From Nitrosopumilaceae archaeon (GTDB lineage Archaea; Thermoproteota; Nitrososphaeria; Nitrososphaerales; Nitrosopumilaceae), in NCBI GenBank assembly GCA_021296165.1, contig JAGWAW010000111.1, forward strand, positions 1-5,573: 5,573 nucleotides of DNA. Reading direction: 5' to 3'. The position numbers were made by a program, and so were the translations under genes. The notes under the pieces were generated by a model. It was not told the DNA's origin. It did no database searches and saw only the letters and a program-made list of their open reading frames with translations. This document shows positions 1 through 4,188 of the stretch, piece by piece (positions within the stretch are counted from its first letter, which is position 1; each line of letters begins with the position of its first letter).

Positions 1-2
1 CG

Positions 3-377
3 ATGCTTGCGCTGTCTGACATGGTATGGTACAAGGCCAGATGGAATGGTGTGGAGGCGCTGCGGATGAACCCGTACCGCACGTCAAAACTGTGCGCGAT
101 ATGCAGGTATGTCCTGGAGGGGCGGGACTACCGTTTTAGATACTGCCGCCGGTGCAACGTTCGCGCAGACAGAGACGTGAACGCATCGGACAACGTGCGG
201 CTGATTGTTACCGCAGCAAGGTACGGGCCCGCGGTTCGGGCCCTTCCGGACGAAGCCGGGCGGACCGCGGACCTAACTGTCTGTCCCGCGGACCTCATGA
301 CTGATGGAATGACCATCCTGGTGGACGGAAAAGTTGTGTGGAGCCGTCAACACGGTTTGCAACGGAACCCATTTTGA
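3..377 (+). CDS. tnpB: TnpB/OrfB-type RNA-guided nuclease or transposase-associated protein, C-terminal part (5' end cut by window)
   Basis: This is the C-terminal end of an IS200/IS605-family OrfB (TnpB) protein, ending in TGA at 375-377. The first in-frame ATG is at 3, but the frame is open to the window edge, so the true start lies upstream; full TnpB proteins are usually about 350-450 residues. Counting from that ATG, residues 24-34 read PYRTSKLCAIC and a second pair, CRRC, lies at 48-51. Together they form the four-cysteine zinc finger typical of TnpB. DRDVNAS at 56-62 matches the last RuvC motif, with D58 the probable catalytic aspartate. In known TnpB proteins this nuclease is guided by an omega-RNA made from the element's right end. 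About 60 residues follow the RuvC motif; I do not recognise them, and they could be a lineage-specific tail or read-through after decay. The three isoleucine codons here are one each of ATA, ATT and ATC, unlike the ATA-dominated operon downstream. Whether the gene is intact cannot be judged without its 5' part. Confidence 0.8.
   Translation: MLALSDMVWYKARWNGVEALRMNPYRTSKLCAICRYVLEGRDYRFRYCRRCNVRADRDVNASDNVRLIVTAARYGPAVRALPDEAGRTADLTVCPADLMTDGMTILVDGKVVWSRQHGLQRNPF
225..243 (+). repeat. GC-only hairpin inside the tnpB 3' end
   Basis: GGGCCCG at 225-231 is the exact reverse complement of CGGGCCC at 237-243, leaving a 5-base loop (CGGTT). It is a perfect seven-pair stem of only G and C, so it would be very stable in RNA. 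It lies within the tnpB reading frame, just after the last RuvC motif, where omega-RNA scaffolds of other TnpB elements commonly overlap the gene. An RNA role is inference; the hairpin itself is directly visible. Confidence 0.55.
265..295 (+). repeat. 10-bp direct repeat, 21-bp period
   Basis: CCGCGGACCT occurs at 265-274 and again at 286-295, 21 bases apart start to start, or about two helical turns. Each copy contains the CCGCGG palindrome that recurs through this region. It lies inside the tnpB frame, so it may be an accident of coding, but it coincides with the unrecognised C-terminal tail. Function unknown. Confidence 0.45.
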
Positions 378-403
378 CATGCGGGTGACGTTGGAGATCC
401 TGC

Positions 404-417
404 CTGGCCGCGGCCAG
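404..417. repeat. Perfect 14-bp palindrome
   Basis: CTGGCCGCGGCCAG is its own reverse complement and is centred on CCGCGG. It lies 27 bases past the tnpB stop. It may be part of a structured element end or a protein-binding site; nothing in the sequence decides between them. Confidence 0.55.
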
Positions 418-432
418 CCGGTCTGCCGAACC

Positions 433-444
433 GCCGCATGCGGC
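433..444. repeat. Perfect 12-bp palindrome with competing stem
   Basis: GCCGCATGCGGC is a perfect palindrome. The same bases allow another fold, because TGCCG at 424-428 can pair with CGGCA at 441-445. Just downstream, CCGGA at 452-456 and TCCGG at 465-469 form a further small stem with an 8-base loop. The cluster suggests a folded RNA or a transposon end, but this is inference. Confidence 0.5.
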
Positions 445-480
445 AGTCGCGCCGGAATCGCCAGTCCGGACAGGACACCA

Positions 481-501
481 CTCCAAGATTGGAATCTTGA
501 G
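481..501. repeat. Inverted repeat, possible hairpin
   Basis: CAAGATT at 484-490 and AATCTTG at 493-499 are exact reverse complements separated by GG. With one bulged base (C483), the pairs 482-500 and 481-501 extend the stem. In RNA the innermost pair would open to give a TGGA-type loop. It is AT-richer than its surroundings. No T-run follows, so it is not a typical intrinsic terminator; it could mark the distal end of the tnpB element. Confidence 0.5.
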
Positions 502-574
502 CCACCCCCCGCGGCGCACTTCAAGGGCAAGACAGCGGCACACCATGGCCAACAGGCGTCAGGGTCTCGTCGGC

Positions 575-601
575 CAGGTCAGTGAGCCAAATGGCAGGTC
601 A
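575..601. promoter_or_regulatory. Possible operator: direct repeats flanking an inverted repeat
   Basis: CAGGTCA occurs at 575-581 and 595-601, 20 bases apart. Between and slightly overlapping the second copy is the inverted repeat GCCA-AA-TGGC (586-595). The block lies about 45-70 bp upstream of the cdc48 TATA box, a position where archaeal activators can bind. No regulator is identified and the repeats are short, so chance is a real alternative. Confidence 0.25.
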
Positions 602-643
602 TGCTCGGTTGATTTATGCACCAGCCCGACGGCTGCCAACAAA

Positions 644-654
644 GATATAAAAAT
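644..654 (+). promoter_or_regulatory. Archaeal TATA box (box A) of the cdc48-gatD-gatE operon
   Basis: GATATAAAAAT is a clear A/T island in GC-rich DNA and fits the archaeal box A. The purine-rich AAAG just before it (641-644) could serve as a BRE contact for TFB. The box centre is about 27 bp from the ATG at 676, which puts transcription start at or within a few bases of that codon. This implies a leaderless mRNA, common for first genes in archaeal operons, and agrees with the absence of a Shine-Dalgarno sequence there. It also shows that the in-frame ATG at 616 is not the start, because it lies upstream of the promoter. Confidence 0.75.
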
Positions 655-675
655 CGCCGGGCGGTACCGTTCACA

Positions 676-2919
676 ATGGGAGGCCAAGCGCTAAATCTGA
701 AGGTACTGGAGGCCTACACCCGGGACGTGGGGCGCGGCGTGGCGCGCATAGACTACGACTCCATGGACACGCTGGGAGCCTCCACCGGCGACGTGCTGGA
801 GATAAAGGGAAAGCGCCGGTCGGTCGCCAAGTGCCTCCCACTGTACCCCTCCGACGAGGGCAAGGGCATCATAAGGATAGACGGGCTGGGGAGGAACAAC
901 TCCGGCATAGCCATAGGCGACACCATATCCGTCCGCAAGATAAAGGCCGTCCCCGCCGAGAAGATCGTGGTGGCCCCGCTGGAGGCCATACCCCCCATAG
1001 ACGAGAGGTACTTGGCCGATGCCCTAGAGAGCGTCCCGCTCATAAAGGGCGACAACGTCATGGTGCCCTACTTCGGCGGCAGGCTCACCTTCCAGATAAT
1101 AGGCGTGACGCCGGCCTCCGACGCGGTCCTGGTCACCCAGAAGACCGTGTTCCACATAGCCGAGAAGGGCGAGACGCTCCGGGGCGTGCCCCAGGTCACC
1201 TACGAGGACATAGGCGGGCTCACCGACGAGATAAAGAAGGTGCGGGAGATGATCGAGCTGCCCCTGCGGCACCCCGAGATATTCGAGAAGCTGGGCATAG
1301 AGGCCCCCAAGGGCGTGCTGCTGTACGGCCCGCCGGGGACCGGCAAGACCCTGCTGGCCAAGGCCGTCGCCAACGAGTCCAACGCCCACTTCATATCCAT
1401 ATCCGGTCCTGAGATCATGTCAAAGTTCTACGGCGAGTCAGAGGCGCGCCTCCGGGAGATATTCAAGGAGGCGCGCGAGAAGGCCCCCTCCATCATATTC
1501 GTCGACGAGATAGACTCGATAGCCCCCAAGCGCGAGGAGGTCACCGGCGAGGTGGAGAGGCGCGTGGTCTCGCAGATGCTCTCGCTGATGGACGGGCTGG
1601 AGGCGCGCGGCAAGGTCATAGTGATATCGGCCACCAACCGCCCCAACGCCATAGACCCGGCCCTCCGGAGGCCGGGGCGGTTCGACCGCGAGATAGAGAT
1701 CCGCGTGCCCGACAAGAAGGGCCGCAAGGACATCCTGTCCATACACACCCGGAACATGCCGTTGCAGCTGGACTCCAAGGGGTCCGAGGACGTCGACATA
1801 GACAGGGTGGCGGCGGTCAGCCACGGGTACGTGGGTGCCGACCTGGAGTACCTCTGCAAGGAGGCGGCCATGAAGTGCCTCAGGAGGCTGCTGCCGGAGC
1901 TCACTCTGGAGGACGAGAAGATCCCCCCCGAGACGCTGGACAAGCTGATAGTGAACAACTCCGACTTCCAGCGGGCCCTCATAGAGGTGACCGCCTCGGG
2001 CATGCGCGAGGTATTCATAGAGAACCCCGACGTAAAGTGGCAGGATGTGGGCGGCCTCGCCGACGTGAAGCGGGAGCTGCAGGAGGCCGTGGAGTGGCCC
2101 ATGAAGCATCCGGGGCTGTACGACAAGCTGGGCCACCGCATGCCCAGGGGCATCCTGCTGCACGGCGACAGCGGCACCGGCAAGACCCTGCTGGCCAAGG
2201 CCGTCGCCACCGAGTCGGAGGCCAACTTCGTCTCAGTCAGGGGGCCGGAGCTTCTCTCCAAGTGGGTGGGGGAGTCTGAGCGCGGCATCCGCGAGATATT
2301 CCGGCGCGCCCGGCAGGCCTCGCCGTGCGTGATATTCTTCGACGAGATCGACTCGATAGCCCCCATCAGGGGCGCCGGCGGCGAGACGGCCGTCACCGAG
2401 CGGGTCGTGAGCCAGCTGCTGACGGAGATGGACGGCATGGAGAACATGCAGGGGGTCGTGGTGCTGGCGGCCACCAACCGCGTCGACATAATAGACCCGG
2501 CGCTGCTCCGGCCCGGGCGCTTCGACAAGATCATAAAGGTTCCCATGCCCGACAAGGACAGCCGCCGGCGCATACTGGAGATAAACGCCAAGAGCATATC
2601 GGTCGCCGACGACGTCGATATTGAAAAGCTGGCCGAGCTCACCGACGGGATGAGCGGGGCCGACACCGCCTCGATAGCCAACACGGCCGTCTCGCTGGTG
2701 ATACACGAGTTTCTGGACGGCGACGGGGCGGTGCTCTCGGCGGGAGACGGGGCATCCTCCGATGATGGTTCCATGCCCACGCCCTCGGCCGCGGACATCG
2801 AGAAGCGGTCGGAGAACGCCAAGGTCACCATGAGGCACCTTGTGGACGCCGTCAGGAAGGTCCGCGAGCAGAAGGACCTCAAGATGCAGGAGAAGATGAT
2901 AACTCCGTACTTCCGCTAG
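676..2919 (+). CDS. cdc48: CDC48/VAT-type AAA+ ATPase (protein unfoldase)
   Basis: This encodes a 747-residue cytosolic two-ring AAA+ ATPase of the CDC48/p97/VAT family, which as a hexamer pulls proteins through its pore to unfold them. Residues 7-90 form the CDC48 N-domain barrel and about 95-162 its second half. D1 has Walker A GPPGTGKT (218-225), Walker B IIFVDEID (273-280), sensor-1 ATNRPN (319-324) and the arginine-finger motif RRPGRFD (331-337). D2 has GDSGTGKT (497-504), VIFFDEID (552-559), ATNR (599-602) and LRPGRFD (611-617). The D1 pore loop is aromatic (KFYGE, 250-254), as in archaeal unfoldases; D2 has KWVGE. A Ser/Asp/Gly-rich stretch (about 681-705) precedes the last helix, and the chain ends PYFR, resembling an HbYX proteasome-docking tail. 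An in-frame ATG at 616 would add 20 residues, but it lies upstream of the TATA box, so 676 is preferred. gatD starts 4 bp after the stop. D1 and D2 are related in exact 837-nt register, with strikingly similar DNA around the P-loops. Confidence 0.97.
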   Translation: MGGQALNLKVLEAYTRDVGRGVARIDYDSMDTLGASTGDVLEIKGKRRSVAKCLPLYPSDEGKGIIRIDGLGRNNSGIAIGDTISVRKIKAVPAEKIVVAPLEAIPPIDERYLADALESVPLIKGDNVMVPYFGGRLTFQIIGVTPASDAVLVTQKTVFHIAEKGETLRGVPQVTYEDIGGLTDEIKKVREMIELPLRHPEIFEKLGIEAPKGVLLYGPPGTGKTLLAKAVANESNAHFISISGPEIMSKFYGESEARLREIFKEAREKAPSIIFVDEIDSIAPKREEVTGEVERRVVSQMLSLMDGLEARGKVIVISATNRPNAIDPALRRPGRFDREIEIRVPDKKGRKDILSIHTRNMPLQLDSKGSEDVDIDRVAAVSHGYVGADLEYLCKEAAMKCLRRLLPELTLEDEKIPPETLDKLIVNNSDFQRALIEVTASGMREVFIENPDVKWQDVGGLADVKRELQEAVEWPMKHPGLYDKLGHRMPRGILLHGDSGTGKTLLAKAVATESEANFVSVRGPELLSKWVGESERGIREIFRRARQASPCVIFFDEIDSIAPIRGAGGETAVTERVVSQLLTEMDGMENMQGVVVLAATNRVDIIDPALLRPGRFDKIIKVPMPDKDSRRRILEINAKSISVADDVDIEKLAELTDGMSGADTASIANTAVSLVIHEFLDGDGAVLSAGDGASSDDGSMPTPSAADIEKRSENAKVTMRHLVDAVRKVREQKDLKMQEKMITPYFR

Positions 2920-2923
2920 ACCC

Positions 2924-4186
2924 ATGCCCTCCGGATACGACGGCAGGGTGCTCCAGACACTGGACAGGCACCAAGCTGGCGTGGGTGACCGCGTCGCCAT
3001 AGACTCGGACATACGCTATACCGGGACCATAATGCCGCGGTACCACCACTCCGACGACTCCCACATAGTGCTGAAGCTGGACAACGGGTACAACGTGGGC
3101 GTATCCATACGAAACATAACGGGCATCAGCATACTGGAGCGCCGCCCCTCGGCGCCGCCCTCGGCGCCTCCCCCCGAGCCCCGGAGCGACCTGCCAGACA
3201 TACTGCTGGTCTCCACGGGGGGCACCATCGCCAGCCGCGTGGACTACCGCACAGGGGCGGTCACCCCCGCCCTGGACGCCGCCCAGCTGGGCGAGTCCAT
3301 GCCGGAGCTGTACGATATGGCCAACATACGCCCCCTGCGGCTGCTCTCCGAGTACTCGGAGAACATAACCCCCGAGCACTGGCTGGAGATGGCCGGCGCC
3401 ATACACCGGGAAAGATCCGGATACGCCGGAATAATACTGGCGCACGGCACCGACACCATGCACTACACGGCCGCATACCTATCCTTCGCGCTGGCCGGGT
3501 GCGACACCCCCATAGTGCTGACCGGATCCCAGCGCTCCTCGGACCGGGCCTCCTCGGACGCGGCGCTGAACCTGGCCGGGGCCGTCTCGGCCATCGCGCA
3601 GGGCATACCCCGGGGGGTGTACATAGCGATGCACCACACCCAGAGCGACGATGATACAGCCATACACCACGGGACGCGGGCCAGAAAGAGCCACGCCAGC
3701 GCGCGGGGGGCGTTCCGCACCATAAACGGGGAGCCCGCCTATATGGTGCGGGGGGGCGTGCTGGAGCGCCACACGCACGGAGACTACTGGGATGGCGCCC
3801 CGTACTCCCCGGCCATATCGGTGGACCGTCGGGCGGCCCTGGTGAAGTACCACCCCGGGTACGACGCGGCGCTGCTGGACCACATGGCGGAGGGGCGCCG
3901 GGCGGTGATACTGGAGGGCACTGGTCTGGGGCATGTGGGCCGCGAGGCATACCACTCCATACGGTCCATGATACGGCGGGGCATATTCGTGGGGATGACC
4001 ACCCAGTGCATAGAGGGGCGGGTCCGGATGACCGTGTACGAGAGCGGGAGGGACCTGCTGGACCTGGGCGTCACGCCGCTGCGCATGATCCCCGAGACGG
4101 CCCTGGTCAAGGCCATGTGGGCCGCCTCCCGCGATATGGACATGCGCGATACCATGGTATCGGAGATGGCCTCGGAGATGGTGTGA
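2924..4186 (+). CDS. gatD: Glu-tRNA(Gln) amidotransferase subunit D (asparaginase-like)
   Basis: This is the ammonia-producing subunit of the archaea-specific GatDE complex, which makes Gln-tRNA(Gln) by amidating misacylated Glu-tRNA(Gln). GatD releases ammonia from an amide donor such as Gln or Asn and passes it to GatE. The 420-residue length is normal. Residues 5-70 form the N-terminal GatD domain (GDRVAI, then YTGTIMPR at 32-39). A Pro-rich linker (75-87) leads to the L-asparaginase-like domain. STGGTIAS (97-104) supplies the nucleophile T101, HGTDT (174-178) supplies T176 and D177, and K255 in RKSHAS completes the known catalytic set, so the enzyme should be active. The start 4 bp after cdc48 has no Shine-Dalgarno sequence and may depend on translational coupling. 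The stop overlaps the gatE start in TGATG. A plain L-asparaginase is excluded by the N-terminal domain and the adjacent gatE. Of 28 Ile codons, 24 are ATA, 4 ATC and none ATT. Confidence 0.97.
   Translation: MPSGYDGRVLQTLDRHQAGVGDRVAIDSDIRYTGTIMPRYHHSDDSHIVLKLDNGYNVGVSIRNITGISILERRPSAPPSAPPPEPRSDLPDILLVSTGGTIASRVDYRTGAVTPALDAAQLGESMPELYDMANIRPLRLLSEYSENITPEHWLEMAGAIHRERSGYAGIILAHGTDTMHYTAAYLSFALAGCDTPIVLTGSQRSSDRASSDAALNLAGAVSAIAQGIPRGVYIAMHHTQSDDDTAIHHGTRARKSHASARGAFRTINGEPAYMVRGGVLERHTHGDYWDGAPYSPAISVDRRAALVKYHPGYDAALLDHMAEGRRAVILEGTGLGHVGREAYHSIRSMIRRGIFVGMTTQCIEGRVRMTVYESGRDLLDLGVTPLRMIPETALVKAMWAASRDMDMRDTMVSEMASEMV
3146..3168 (+). repeat. 12-bp tandem repeat in the gatD linker
   Basis: CCCTCGGCGCC occurs at 3146-3156 and 3158-3168, a 12-base period that encodes a repeated Ser-Ala-Pro-Pro unit in the linker between the two GatD domains (residues 76-83). 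Being a multiple of three, the duplication keeps the frame. It looks like slippage in a tolerant linker and probably varies among strains. Confidence 0.7.
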
Positions 4187-4188
4187 TG
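4174..4188 (+). promoter_or_regulatory. Shine-Dalgarno-like site and overlapping stop/start for gatE
   Basis: GGAGAT at 4174-4179 sits 6 bases before the gatE ATG and partly matches the archaeal Shine-Dalgarno consensus (GGAGGTGA). The gatD stop TGA and the gatE ATG share one base (TGATG, 4184-4188). Such overlaps favour coupled translation, which suits two subunits needed in equal amounts. The site is inside gatD, so coding constraint could explain part of the match. Confidence 0.5.

Larger units (their letters stand above)
378..675. other. Intergenic region between tnpB and cdc48
   Basis: These 298 bases contain no convincing gene. The left part (about 400-515) is dense in palindromes and inverted repeats and probably belongs to the right end of the tnpB element. 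The middle (about 575-601) has a short direct repeat around an inverted repeat. The right part (644-675) is the cdc48 promoter. Small open frames crossing the region (334-585 and 497-694) resemble no family I know, have no ribosome-binding sites, and the second runs into the cdc48 start, so I do not call them. I saw no T-rich terminator after tnpB; the only T-run (372-375) lies over its stop codon. Confidence 0.6.

Noticed and set aside
372..375. TTTT at the tnpB stop as a terminator
   Set aside because: Only four T residues and part of the last codons; no stronger T-run follows.
225..514. CRISPR array or tRNA as the source of the repeats and palindromes
   Set aside because: There are no regularly spaced identical repeats with unique spacers, and no cloverleaf or T-loop pattern was seen.
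334..585. Small + strand open frame (83 codons) across the tnpB end and intergenic region
   Set aside because: It overlaps tnpB, has no initiation signal, and runs through the palindrome cluster; no recognisable protein features.
616..675. In-frame upstream ATG extending cdc48 by 20 residues
   Set aside because: The TATA box at 644-654 lies inside this extension, and the conserved N-domain starts after the ATG at 676.
497..694. Small + strand open frame upstream of cdc48
   Set aside because: No Shine-Dalgarno sequence or promoter, crosses the cdc48 TATA box and start in another frame, and translation resembles nothing known.
1428..2882. Long antisense open frame (484 codons) opposite cdc48
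   Set aside because: It is a by-product of GC-rich codon bias: low-complexity Ser/Arg-rich translation with no recognisable domain, directly opposite a well-supported gene.
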